Shown: positions 46,965 to 55,407 of the stretch, in pieces
Numbering within the stretch: the stretch's first letter is position 1
How the letters are laid out: each line of letters opens with the position of its first letter
Origin: Lentibacillus sediminis
Lineage (GTDB): Bacteria; Bacillota; Bacilli; Bacillales; Amphibacillaceae
Assembly (NCBI RefSeq): GCF_002763455.1
Contig: NZ_NIXK01000002.1
Coordinates: 310,001-374,000, forward strand
DNA length: 64,000 nt
Direction of reading: 5' to 3'
Program-made: the position numbers and the translations under genes
The notes under the pieces: generated by a model
Databases searched by the model: none
Told to the model about the DNA's origin: nothing
The model's input: only the letters and a program-made list of their open reading frames with translations

Positions 46965-48044
46965 TTATACCTTCTTCCCCAACTGATACACATAGGCGAG
47001 GATCTCTGCCACCGCTTTATAAAACTCTTCCGGGATGACATCGCCAATTTCCAGTTCCTTATTTAGGGAGCGGGCAAGCGGCTTGTTTTCTACTGTCTGC
47101 ACATCATTTGCCTTTGCCACTTCTTTTATTTTCCGAGCGAGGTGATCGGTTCCTTTGGCAACAACATAAGGAGCTTGAGCTTTTGCTTCATCGTACTTGA
47201 TTGCGACAGCAAAGTGAGTCGGATTGGTAATAACCACATCCGCTTGCGGCACCTCGCTCATCATTCTCCTTTGTGCCATCTGACGCTGTTTTTCTTTGAT
47301 TTTTGATTTAATCAGCGGGTCTCCCTCGATATTTTTATACTCATCTTTTACGTCTTGCTTGGACATTTTCATATTCTTTTCAAAGTCGTAGCGCTGGTAG
47401 GCATAGTCAAATACCGATAAAAACAAGAGTGCCACTGTTGCAGCAACCCCCATCACAATGGTGACCTGCGAAAAAAATTCCAGCGCGTCCTCGGCAGTTT
47501 TAAAGGCGGTCATCATCATGTCATCTTTGTAGATCCAGATCACCAGAAAGGTGATCGCACCGATAAAAACAATTTTCAAAAATGATTTAAGCAATTCCAC
47601 CAGGGCCCTTATGGAAAAGATCCGCTTGGCCCCCTGAATCGGATCTATTTTTTTCAAATCAAACTTTAGCGGCTTCGCTGTGAACAAAAAACCGATCTGC
47701 AGCAAATTCGAACCGACTCCGGCAACCATGGCAATTAAGAGCAGCGGGGCCAGCATGATGGCAGCTTCGGTTGCTGCTCCGGAAAAGATCTGATGCACGG
47801 TGTTTTCCGTCACCTCCCAATGAATAAATTCACTGAAGGTGTGTTCAAACATCGTAAGCATACTGTCAAGCATAAACCCGCCAAATACAAACAAAATCAG
47901 CAGACAGAACAACAGCATAAATGCCGTATTTACATCCTGGCTTTTGGCGACCTTTCCCTTTTTCCGTTCATCCTGCCGCTTTTTCGGAGTGGCTTTTTCC
48001 GTTTTCTCCCCGGCAAAGAACTGCAAATCCAATTTCATTTGCAA
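46965..48044 (-). CDS. flhB: FlhB, flagellar export switch protein
   Basis: 359 aa if started at the TTG at 48044 (GGAGG site 8 nt upstream); an ATG two codons later (48038) is the alternative. An N-terminal DLQFFAGEKTEKATPKKR segment, four membrane helices, and the autocleavage motif NPTH at about 274-277 are present. Substrate specificity switch from rod/hook to filament proteins. The ribosome site lies within the end of fliR. Confidence 0.95.
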   Translation of the reverse strand: MQMKLDLQFFAGEKTEKATPKKRQDERKKGKVAKSQDVNTAFMLLFCLLILFVFGGFMLDSMLTMFEHTFSEFIHWEVTENTVHQIFSGAATEAAIMLAPLLLIAMVAGVGSNLLQIGFLFTAKPLKFDLKKIDPIQGAKRIFSIRALVELLKSFLKIVFIGAITFLVIWIYKDDMMMTAFKTAEDALEFFSQVTIVMGVAATVALLFLSVFDYAYQRYDFEKNMKMSKQDVKDEYKNIEGDPLIKSKIKEKQRQMAQRRMMSEVPQADVVITNPTHFAVAIKYDEAKAQAPYVVAKGTDHLARKIKEVAKANDVQTVENKPLARSLNKELEIGDVIPEEFYKAVAEILAYVYQLGKKV

Positions 48045-48045
48045 A

Positions 48046-48825
48046 CTAAGCACCTCCGAACAATCTCATCAGCTGCTGCATCACATCAAACATTGCTGTA
48101 AACAAATTCTCCACCAGCGCGATATAAAGTACCAGGAAGAACAGTATCACGATAAAACCTACCAGAATTTTCAGCGGAAGACCGACAACAAACACATTCA
48201 GCTGCGGTACTGCCCGGGCAATGATACCAAGCGCCACATCGACAAGAAATAAACAGCCTACAATCGGAATAGCAATCTGAAAGGCTATCACAAACATTTG
48301 ATTAAATGTTTCAATCACCAAATCTGCAATCCGCTCTTCTCCAAGCGGGATAAACGATTCAACAGGTATTAGCTGAAAACTATTAAAAATCCCGTCTATT
48401 AACAAATGGTGACCATTGACCGATAATAGAAAAAGAAGTGCAAAAACATAAAAATACTGGCCGGTCAACGGGCTTTGGGCACCTGTCTGCGGATCAATCA
48501 CATTGGCCAGGAAAAAGCCCATCTGGAAATCAATAAATCCACCCGCCACCTGCAATGCGGAAATAAGAATAAACGCAATCAGTCCGATTAAAAGACCCAC
48601 AAGTGCTTCTTTCATCAAGAGAAACAAAAACATATCATCCACTGCAATTACAGGGGCGTCCACCGTATAAAACATCAGATATGCAAGAAAAAAACTGAAA
48701 CCAATTTTAAATTGCATCGGGATCGTTCGATAAGAGAATAAGGGCAGGGTCACAAAAAAGGCTGCCACCCGGACAAGAATCAATAGAAATACAGGCAAAG
48801 AATTGATATCAATATACTCAAGCAT
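48046..48825 (-). CDS. fliR: FliR, flagellar export gate
   Basis: 259 aa membrane protein with about six hydrophobic spans, normal length for the family. Part of the FliPQR core of the export pore. It starts 3 bp after fliQ and ends next to the flhB start; the gene order fliP-fliQ-fliR-flhB-flhA is standard. Confidence 0.97.
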   Translation of the reverse strand: MLEYIDINSLPVFLLILVRVAAFFVTLPLFSYRTIPMQFKIGFSFFLAYLMFYTVDAPVIAVDDMFLFLLMKEALVGLLIGLIAFILISALQVAGGFIDFQMGFFLANVIDPQTGAQSPLTGQYFYVFALLFLLSVNGHHLLIDGIFNSFQLIPVESFIPLGEERIADLVIETFNQMFVIAFQIAIPIVGCLFLVDVALGIIARAVPQLNVFVVGLPLKILVGFIVILFFLVLYIALVENLFTAMFDVMQQLMRLFGGA

Positions 48826-48828
48826 GGA

Positions 48829-49098
48829 TTAACCTGTAAACTGATTTAAATTCTGAAATATATTGGCTGTGAATTCCACCATGGTGGTCAGCATCCAGGG
48901 TCCAAAGAACACCAGCCCGACAAGCACTGCAACGATTTTTGGAATGAAAGCAAGCGTCTGCTCCTGTATTTGGGTTGTTGCTTGAAAAATACTGACCAGA
49001 AGACCGACAGCAAGTGCCAGAATGAGTAAAGGACCTGATACGAGCAAAACTGTGTATATACCTCGTTCTGCAAGCGACAATACAAATTCGCTGCCCAT
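48829..49098 (-). CDS. fliQ: FliQ, flagellar export gate
   Basis: 89 aa with two membrane helices, the family length. The segment FQATTQIQEQTLAFIPKI is diagnostic. Start at 49098 behind AAAGGGG; fliR follows directly. Confidence 0.97.
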   Translation of the reverse strand: MGSEFVLSLAERGIYTVLLVSGPLLILALAVGLLVSIFQATTQIQEQTLAFIPKIVAVLVGLVFFGPWMLTTMVEFTANIFQNLNQFTG

Positions 49099-49132
49099 GA
49101 GTTTTTAACCCCTTTCCTTTATGGAAGGACAT

Positions 49133-49798
49133 TTAAAAACCTTCCAGTAATGAATGAGTAATCAAATACCATCCATCAACTAATACAAACAATAATATTT
49201 TAAACGGCAGGGAGATCATCACCGGCGGCAGCATCATCATCCCCATGGACATTAAAACACTGGCGACCGCCATGTCGATAACCAGGAAGGGAACGAAGAT
49301 CATAAAACCCATTTGGAATGCTGTTTTCAACTCGCTTATGGCAAATGCAGGGACTAACGTGGTCATTGGAATATCCTGCACACTGTCCGGAGGTTCCATC
49401 TCCGCGTATTCCATAAATAGAATCAGATCTTTTTGCCTGGTGTGTCCGGCCATGAATTCCTTCATTGGCATACTGGCGCGCTCGTAAGCCTCATCCAAGG
49501 TGATTTCTTCAGCAAACAGCGGCTCGAGCGCCTCATCATACACCTCGGAAAACGTCGGTGCCATAATAAAAAAGGTTAAAAACAAAGCAAGCCCGATTAG
49601 CACCTGATTCGGCGGCATTTGCTGGGTTGCAAGGGATGTCCTTACGAAAGAAAGCACGATAATGATCCGGGCAAAACTGGTCATCAGAATTAAAATCCCC
49701 GGTGCCAGTGACAAAACCGTTAATAATAAAAGCAGTTTTACCGATGTCGATACTGCAGAAGGATCACTGCTGGAAAACATATCAATAAATTCATTCAT
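49133..49798 (-). CDS. fliP: FliP, flagellar export gate
   Basis: 221 aa, equal to the B. subtilis length, and lacking the cleaved signal peptide of enteric FliP. Four membrane helices; the segments TSFARIIIVLSFVRTSL and MVPAFAISELKTAF-type region are typical. Start at 49798 (MNEFIDMFSS) with AAGGAAG upstream. Overlaps fliO by 8 bp. Confidence 0.97.
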   Translation of the reverse strand: MNEFIDMFSSSDPSAVSTSVKLLLLLTVLSLAPGILILMTSFARIIIVLSFVRTSLATQQMPPNQVLIGLALFLTFFIMAPTFSEVYDEALEPLFAEEITLDEAYERASMPMKEFMAGHTRQKDLILFMEYAEMEPPDSVQDIPMTTLVPAFAISELKTAFQMGFMIFVPFLVIDMAVASVLMSMGMMMLPPVMISLPFKILLFVLVDGWYLITHSLLEGF

Positions 49799-50444
49799 GT
49801 TGATCTTCCTTCTGTCCACGCTGATTAATGATTGCTTTTCTTGTTTGTTTCAGACTGTCCAATTCAGAGGCAAACAGCTTTTTAAACTGACCTGGTGTTT
49901 TGCCGTTCTCAGATTGCTTTTGCTTGAGAAATGCCGGCAGTAATTGTCCTGCAGTGGTCTGATCAGCTTCTTCTCTATTTCGATGAAGCAGTTCTTCCAC
50001 TGTCTGTTCGTCGGTAACTTCTCCGAGCATCTCCACATTTTCTCCCACACCAATCATATAAAACTTGGTGCCAATACGGATTATCTGCACGGATTTATTC
50101 TGGCCGACAGAAACACCGCCGAGATTTTCAAGACCCTTTACCTGCTGAAATAATTTATTGCGCTTATTTAAGAACTTCAGCAGCAGAAAAATCAGGGCCA
50201 AAACTAACAGCAAGGCAAAAAACATTTTAACCAGATCAAACAACAGAAATCCACCTGCCGGACTCTCCCCCGCTGTCTCCTCTCCCCGTTCCTGTCCGCC
50301 GGGTGCTTCATTTAATTCCTCTTCACACCCCTGATTGTTTTCCAGGCAGTCAAGCACATTTGCCGGAGCAGCAGCAATTGGCTGAGCGATGGCCGAAAAG
50401 ACAAACACCATCAAAAGATAAAAACATATTTTTTTCATTTCCAT
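49791..50444 (-). CDS. fliO: FliO (FliZ), flagellar export assembly protein
   Basis: 217 aa. A signal peptide (about 1-26) is followed by a short external region with two Cys and an acidic stretch, one membrane helix (about 70-92) and a cytoplasmic domain with the GVSVGQNKSVQIIRIG segment of FliO. It helps assemble FliP. The start is uncertain: ATGs at 50444 and 50438 and a GTG at 50450 all lack a strong ribosome site. Named fliZ in B. subtilis. Confidence 0.9.
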   Translation of the reverse strand: MEMKKICFYLLMVFVFSAIAQPIAAAPANVLDCLENNQGCEEELNEAPGGQERGEETAGESPAGGFLLFDLVKMFFALLLVLALIFLLLKFLNKRNKLFQQVKGLENLGGVSVGQNKSVQIIRIGTKFYMIGVGENVEMLGEVTDEQTVEELLHRNREEADQTTAGQLLPAFLKQKQSENGKTPGQFKKLFASELDSLKQTRKAIINQRGQKEDQHE

Positions 50445-50457
50445 ACACACTCGTTTC

Positions 50458-50820
50458 TTAATTTAGCACCTTTTGAATCGCATCAATCACACGGTCTTCC
50501 TGGAAGGGTTTGACGATGAAGTCCTTTGCACCTGCCTGAATCGCTTCGATTACCATCGTTTGCTGCCCCATCGCTGAACACATGACGATCTTTGCCTGGT
50601 CGTTGAATTGCCTGATTTCCTTTAATGCGGTGATGCCGTCCATTTCTGGCATCGTGATATCCATCGTTACCAAATCAGGAGTGAGCTCTTTGTATTTCGC
50701 CACCGCTTCCTCCCCGTCCAGTGCTTCCCCCACGACAGAAAAACCATTTTTCGTCAAAATATCCTTAATCATCATTCGCATAAATGCTGCATCATCTACA
50801 ATTAAAATACGATGGGCCAT
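50458..50820 (-). CDS. cheY: CheY, chemotaxis response regulator
   Basis: 120 aa receiver domain. Acidic pocket Asp9/Asp10, phosphoacceptor Asp54 (TMDITMP), and Lys in VKPF near 104. CheY-P binds FliM and FliY to bias rotation. Located between fliY and fliO as in B. subtilis. The kinase gene cheA is not in this locus. Confidence 0.97.
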   Translation of the reverse strand: MAHRILIVDDAAFMRMMIKDILTKNGFSVVGEALDGEEAVAKYKELTPDLVTMDITMPEMDGITALKEIRQFNDQAKIVMCSAMGQQTMVIEAIQAGAKDFIVKPFQEDRVIDAIQKVLN

Positions 50821-50833
50821 TTCGGATCCCCCC

Positions 50834-51967
50834 TTATTTGAGTTTCATCAGCCGGTCGCTCTGGCTGATTATATCGGAGACTCGGACTCCGAAGTTTTCA
50901 TCAATCACCACTACTTCTCCTTTGGCGATCAATTTGTCATTGACAAGGATGTCCACAGGTTCTCCGGCCAATTTATCAAGTTCGATGATCGATCCGGATG
51001 CGAGCTCCAGGATATCCTGAATCGTCTGCTTTGTACGTCCCAGTTCCACGGTGACTTTTAGTGGTATATCCAGCAGCATATCCAAATTGCGCTGTTCTGT
51101 CCGATTTAACGGCACTTGATCAAATTCCGAAAAGTGAGCTTGCTGTACAGCTGCAGTTTGCTGGTCAAATGAATTTCCCAAATACTGCGGCTTATGTTCC
51201 TGACTAGCTTCTGGCGGAATTTGCCGGCTCCTGCCCTCCTGCTTACGGGGCTGTTCATGTCGCGAGTCATCCGCTTGAACATCTTCCATTAGTGTGGGTT
51301 CATTCGGCTGCAGCAGTTCATCTGCCATCTCTTTTGCGAAGGTAAATGGAAGAATCTGCACTATGCTGGAGTCTATCAGATCCCCTACCCGCAAGTTGAA
51401 AAAGACTTTTACATAGGCGTCCTGTTCAGCAATCACCCCGAAGTCGTCCTCATATTTTATTTCCGGTGGAGATATATCAATTTTCTTATTGAAAAAAGCA
51501 GACATGCTGGTGGCCGCTGAACCCATCATCTGGTTCATTGCTTCCTGAACCGCACTTAAATGAATCTCCTTCAACTCTTTTTCCGGTGAAGTCCCGTCAC
51601 CTCCGAGCATAATGTCAGAAATAATGGAGGCATCATCTGCTTTTATAACAAACACATTTCTCCCCCGGAAACCTTCCGTGAAGTTCACTTCAATGGTGAC
51701 AGGTTCATATGTAATTTCCTTTTCCAGTTCTTCCTGCCCGATCACCGAAACCCTCGGTGTGGTAATTTCCACTTTTTGATGAAGCAGCGTTGACAGGGTG
51801 GTAGCTGAACTGCCAAATGAGATGTTTCCTATTTCCCCGAGTGTGTCTTTTTCCAGTGTGGACAGGGATTGATTGGCTGGTTCTGGCCGGCTTTCGGTAT
51901 CCTCGTCTTCGCTAACCTGCAGAAGAGCATCAATCTCATCCTGGGAAAGCATTCCGTCATTCGTCAT
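50834..51967 (-). CDS. fliY: FliY, switch protein and CheY-P phosphatase
   Basis: 377 aa. The N-terminal peptide MLSQDEIDALL binds CheY-P; two CheC-type active sites are present, D-x3-E-x2-N at 41-48 and S-x3-E-x2-N at 138-145; the C-terminal SpoA/FliN domain (about 295-377) forms the C-ring. So phosphatase function looks intact. Overlaps fliM by 11 bp. Confidence 0.97.
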   Translation of the reverse strand: MTNDGMLSQDEIDALLQVSEDEDTESRPEPANQSLSTLEKDTLGEIGNISFGSSATTLSTLLHQKVEITTPRVSVIGQEELEKEITYEPVTIEVNFTEGFRGRNVFVIKADDASIISDIMLGGDGTSPEKELKEIHLSAVQEAMNQMMGSAATSMSAFFNKKIDISPPEIKYEDDFGVIAEQDAYVKVFFNLRVGDLIDSSIVQILPFTFAKEMADELLQPNEPTLMEDVQADDSRHEQPRKQEGRSRQIPPEASQEHKPQYLGNSFDQQTAAVQQAHFSEFDQVPLNRTEQRNLDMLLDIPLKVTVELGRTKQTIQDILELASGSIIELDKLAGEPVDILVNDKLIAKGEVVVIDENFGVRVSDIISQSDRLMKLK

Positions 51968-52958
51968 TTCTCTTCACCCCTTTTATATCTTCCAATACTT
52001 GCACGGACATTTTCTGTTTATGTCTGCCCGGCTGTACATAAAACTTCGCGGTATCATTCACTTGCAGTTTCAGCGGTTCATCGATGGACTGATCAAGGGC
52101 AATCACATCGGCTTTATTCAGCTGCAGAAATTGCTGGATATCGATCTCGGCTTCTCCAAGCAGCACTTTTGTATCGAGCTTTGCCTCTTGAATATTTTCA
52201 GCGATTTTCTGATAGGCGCCCTCATCCCGTTTTTTTGTCACGGTCTGCATCCAGTAATGGACCGACAGTTTGGAGATAATTGGCTCCAGAATAATATGCG
52301 GGATACATATGTTGATCATGCCGCTTGCTTCTCCAATCGTTGAGTTCAGGGAAACAACCACGACAGTTTCATTCGGGGAAACCAGCTGCAAAAACTGCGG
52401 GTTGACCTCAAAGTCTTCAAGCACCGGATCAATTTCGGCTATCTGCGACCAGGCTTCCTGCAAGTTTATCGCTGCTTTTTCAAACAACTGGGACATGAGG
52501 ATCGTCTCGATTTCCGTCAGACTTTCCAACCTTTTTGTCTTGCCGTTCCCACTTCCGCCAAGCGTCCTATCCAGCATCGCATAAGCGATATTCGGATTGA
52601 CTTCCATAATCATCCTTCCATCGAGTGGTGCAGCACTGTACACATTCATTACCGTCTGCTTTGGAATAGACCGAATAAATTCCTCATAAGGAACCTGATC
52701 CACAGAAGAAACGGAAATATTTACATAGGTCCGGAGCTTTCCGGAGAAAAAGGTAGTCAATAAGCGGGCAAAATTCTCATGAATTCGCGAAATGCTGCGG
52801 ATCTGATCCTTGGAAAATCGGAGTGCGCGTTTGAAATCATATACGCGGACCTTTTTTTCCTCTTCTTCTTTTTTTAATTCCTCTGCATCCATTTCCCCTG
52901 AAGAAATTGCAGATAAAAGTGCATCAATTTCATTTTGTGAAAGGACTTCATCTGCCAA
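51957..52958 (-). CDS. fliM: FliM, flagellar motor switch protein, TTG start
   Basis: 333 aa. The N-terminal EVLSQNEIDALLSAI motif binds CheY-P; a middle CheC-like domain and a C-terminal SpoA domain (about 250-330) follow. The start is TTG at 52958, 9 nt after GGGAGG; a GTG at 52964 is too close to that site. Confidence 0.96.
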   Translation of the reverse strand: MADEVLSQNEIDALLSAISSGEMDAEELKKEEEEKKVRVYDFKRALRFSKDQIRSISRIHENFARLLTTFFSGKLRTYVNISVSSVDQVPYEEFIRSIPKQTVMNVYSAAPLDGRMIMEVNPNIAYAMLDRTLGGSGNGKTKRLESLTEIETILMSQLFEKAAINLQEAWSQIAEIDPVLEDFEVNPQFLQLVSPNETVVVVSLNSTIGEASGMINICIPHIILEPIISKLSVHYWMQTVTKKRDEGAYQKIAENIQEAKLDTKVLLGEAEIDIQQFLQLNKADVIALDQSIDEPLKLQVNDTAKFYVQPGRHKQKMSVQVLEDIKGVKRNDE

Positions 52959-52996
52959 AACCACTCACCTCCCTTAGAAAAAAGGTCCACGGATGA

Positions 52997-53416
52997 CTAT
53001 TGCATGATTTTATTAATGGTATACACATCCGTAATCGTTCCCTCTGTCATCACTTCATTTAATTTTTTCTTAACCGTATTCTCCAGTTCGCCAAGACCTT
53101 CCTGAAAGTCTTTCTCTTCCATTGTAGCCAGTTCCTTAATCAGGATGTTGCTCAGCTGAAAATCGCGTTTGCTGATCTCTTCCTGTGCCGCTTTTCCATC
53201 GGTTATAATTTGAAACTGGATGCGGACAAAGCTGCCACCCTTCAGGTCTGTTGTCACTTCAGGAGATTGATAGGAATAATTCACCATTTCATCAATCGTT
53301 ATGGCCTCTCCTTCTTTTGATTCACCACTTACATTCAATATAACCACCGTGGCTGCCGCTCCTCCGAGAAGCAGGACCGCCAAAGAGATGCCCATTGTCT
53401 TCAGTAATTTACTCAT
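52997..53416 (-). CDS. fliL: FliL, basal-body associated protein
   Basis: 139 aa (B. subtilis 140). One N-terminal membrane helix (about 8-28) and an external FliL domain that surrounds the stator. Start at 53416 (MSKLLKTMGI), overlapping the swrD end by 8 bp. Confidence 0.94.
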   Translation of the reverse strand: MSKLLKTMGISLAVLLLGGAAATVVILNVSGESKEGEAITIDEMVNYSYQSPEVTTDLKGGSFVRIQFQIITDGKAAQEEISKRDFQLSNILIKELATMEEKDFQEGLGELENTVKKKLNEVMTEGTITDVYTINKIMQ

Positions 53417-53627
53417 TGCTTCCACCAGCCTTATTTATGATGGCCTGCAGACCAATCTGTTGATAATAATCCGTAATAAGTGCGGTTAATTCCGATTCTG
53501 AGTTTCTCACCACAAGTTTCTTTCCGCCTGCGAGAGTAATAGTAGTGTCCGGCAATGCCTCTACCTGTTCAATCATCAGGGCATTGAGGAAAAATGTTTC
53601 CCCATTCAGTCGGATTAATTGGATCAT
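53409..53627 (-). CDS. swrD: FlbD/SwrD family protein
   Basis: 72 aa of the FlbD family (starts MIQLIRLNGETFFLNALMIE). In B. subtilis SwrD raises flagellar motor torque and is needed for swarming. It lies between the hook gene and fliL and overlaps fliL by 8 bp. Confidence 0.9.
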   Translation of the reverse strand: MIQLIRLNGETFFLNALMIEQVEALPDTTITLAGGKKLVVRNSESELTALITDYYQQIGLQAIINKAGGSNE

Positions 53628-53679
53628 GATATGGCGGGGGCCTCTTTCTGAAATTAATGAGTGGCCCCCTACCTCCCTG

Positions 53680-54474
53680 CTATCGTTTTAAGTTCACAAG
53701 TTCCTGCAGTATCTCATCAGACGTGGTAATGATTCTTGTGTTTGCCTGAAAACCGCGCTGTGCTGTAATCATTTCGGTGAACTCTTCGGACAAGTCAACA
53801 TTGGACATTTCCAATGAACCACTGATTATTTGAGCAGCGCCATCTTCTTCCGGTACAACAAGTCCGGTATAGCCGGCATTCTCACTGTTTAAAAATAAAC
53901 TGCTTCCACTCTTTTCCAGACCGGACGGATTGGAAAAATTAGCGACGCCGATCTGTCCGGCCTCTTGTGTATCACCAGCTGCATCAACATAATTAACCGT
54001 TCCGTTTGTCTGAATGCTGAAGCTTTGCGCATTGTCTGGAATGCTGATCGGATAAGCCCCATCTTCTCCAACTAGATAGTAACCGTCCGGATTGACAATG
54101 CTGCCTTCATCATCCAAGTAAAAATTTCCCGCTCTCGTGTAATACGTAGTGCCATTTCCTTGCAATGCAAACATTCCATCTCCCTGCAATGCCAGGTCCA
54201 ATGGATTATTGGTTGTTTGCCTGAAGCCCTGGGTTTGGATGTTATCGATGCTTCCCAGCTGGGAACCGAGCCCGACCTGTGTGGGGTTGATTCCGCCGCG
54301 CTCTGCTGTTGCACCCTGAGCCCCGGATGTTGTCTGGCTCATCATGTCCTGAAATGTGACCCGCCCTTTTTTAAATCCAGCGGTGTTTACATTGGCAATA
54401 TTATTTCCAATTACATCCAATTTTGTTTGAAAATTCTGCATTCCTGATATTCCTGCATACATGGAACGTAGCAT
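53680..54474 (-). CDS. flgE: Flagellar hook protein FlgE (FlgG-like)
   Basis: 264 aa, the length of the B. subtilis hook protein. N-terminal YAGISGMQNFQTKLDVIGNNIANVNTAG-type rod/hook segment (residues 6-33) and the C-terminal helix ITTSDEILQELVNLKR are conserved. Often called FlgG in databases; its position before swrD and fliL supports the hook subunit. Confidence 0.93.
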   Translation of the reverse strand: MLRSMYAGISGMQNFQTKLDVIGNNIANVNTAGFKKGRVTFQDMMSQTTSGAQGATAERGGINPTQVGLGSQLGSIDNIQTQGFRQTTNNPLDLALQGDGMFALQGNGTTYYTRAGNFYLDDEGSIVNPDGYYLVGEDGAYPISIPDNAQSFSIQTNGTVNYVDAAGDTQEAGQIGVANFSNPSGLEKSGSSLFLNSENAGYTGLVVPEEDGAAQIISGSLEMSNVDLSEEFTEMITAQRGFQANTRIITTSDEILQELVNLKR

Positions 54475-54556
54475 AATTCATGCATCCCCTTTTATTTATA
54501 GAATTTGCTGTATCTATCGGTCAACAGCTTTTTTGGCCTCCCAAAAAGGGTCCAGC

Positions 54557-54934
54557 CTAGTCGTTAATTAAAATGGTTCCATTGATATTGGTGAAAATGC
54601 GGCTTGTCGCCTCTTCTCTTGCCATCGCGGTTACCACGGTATTATTTTTCGCACTGACAACGAGTGCTGCCTGGTCTGTCACCACAAGGGAATCCGTTAC
54701 CCCTTTTTGTTTCGCTTCCTGCATTTTTTCACTGATGGCCTGCCACTGTTTATCATTTAAATGTATGTTTCGCTCATTCATCCGCTCGGTTGCATGTTTG
54801 CTGACCTTTAGCTCCTGTTCTTTGGCGAGAATCGACTGAAAATCAACGGTGCTCTGGGCGGTGTTCTTAGGCTTTTGCTGTGCGGGCAGCTGCAATGCCT
54901 GATGCTGCGGAACTTGATGTATACGATGATCCAT
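54557..54934 (-). CDS. Flagellar operon protein of the TIGR02530 family
   Basis: 125 aa, family known from flagellar operons of Bacillota but of unsettled function. The central segment SKHATERMNERNIHLND and the end RIFTNINGTILIND are typical. It sits between flgD and the hook gene, suggesting a role in hook assembly. 82 bp separate it from flgE. Confidence 0.85.
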   Translation of the reverse strand: MDHRIHQVPQHQALQLPAQQKPKNTAQSTVDFQSILAKEQELKVSKHATERMNERNIHLNDKQWQAISEKMQEAKQKGVTDSLVVTDQAALVVSAKNNTVVTAMAREEATSRIFTNINGTILIND

Positions 54935-54969
54935 GGTTTCACTTCCTTATCCGCTTACCCTTAGTCCAA

Positions 54970-55398
54970 TTAATCCGGATCACTTACTGACAGTACAGAA
55001 TCTGCATAAATCTCTTCCTCGTTTTCCAACTGTAAAATAGCCCAGCCATCTTTCTGGCTGACGGAAACAACACGACTTGATATGACTTCCTCTGCTCCCT
55101 CCTCTGAAGACTGGTAGGAAACTTGCTTGCCAAGCATATGACTGTACTCGATAACCGGCGAAACAAGCTGGCTCTCTACAAGGGTATTAATCGAATTGGT
55201 CATATTCGTCATTTGTTCCAGCGAGGAGAAGGTTGCCATCTGGGAAATAAACTCCCTGTCATTCATTGGACTTGTCGGATCCTGGTTCTGTAACTGCGTC
55301 ATCAGGATCTTCAAAAATTCATCCTTGCCAAGCTCCGGACTTGGCGTCCTTGTTTCCGGTTTGTTGTGCAAATACATCGATGGGTCAATTTTTGCCAT
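54970..55398 (-). CDS. flgD: FlgD, hook cap / scaffolding protein
   Basis: 142 aa (B. subtilis about 140). Contains GKDEFLKILMTQLQNQDPTSP, the FlgD N-terminal signature; the C-terminal half is a small beta region, shorter than in enteric bacteria, as in Bacillus. Start at 55398 (MAKIDPSMYL) after a GTAGGTG site. It follows fliK by 9 bp. Confidence 0.95.
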   Translation of the reverse strand: MAKIDPSMYLHNKPETRTPSPELGKDEFLKILMTQLQNQDPTSPMNDREFISQMATFSSLEQMTNMTNSINTLVESQLVSPVIEYSHMLGKQVSYQSSEEGAEEVISSRVVSVSQKDGWAILQLENEEEIYADSVLSVSDPD

Positions 55399-55407
55399 GC
55401 TCAACAC

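Noticed and set aside
46327-46986. 219-codon plus-strand open frame opposite flhA
   Set aside because: Antisense shadow of the flhA membrane domain; Ile/Thr/Ser composition reflects the complementary codons.
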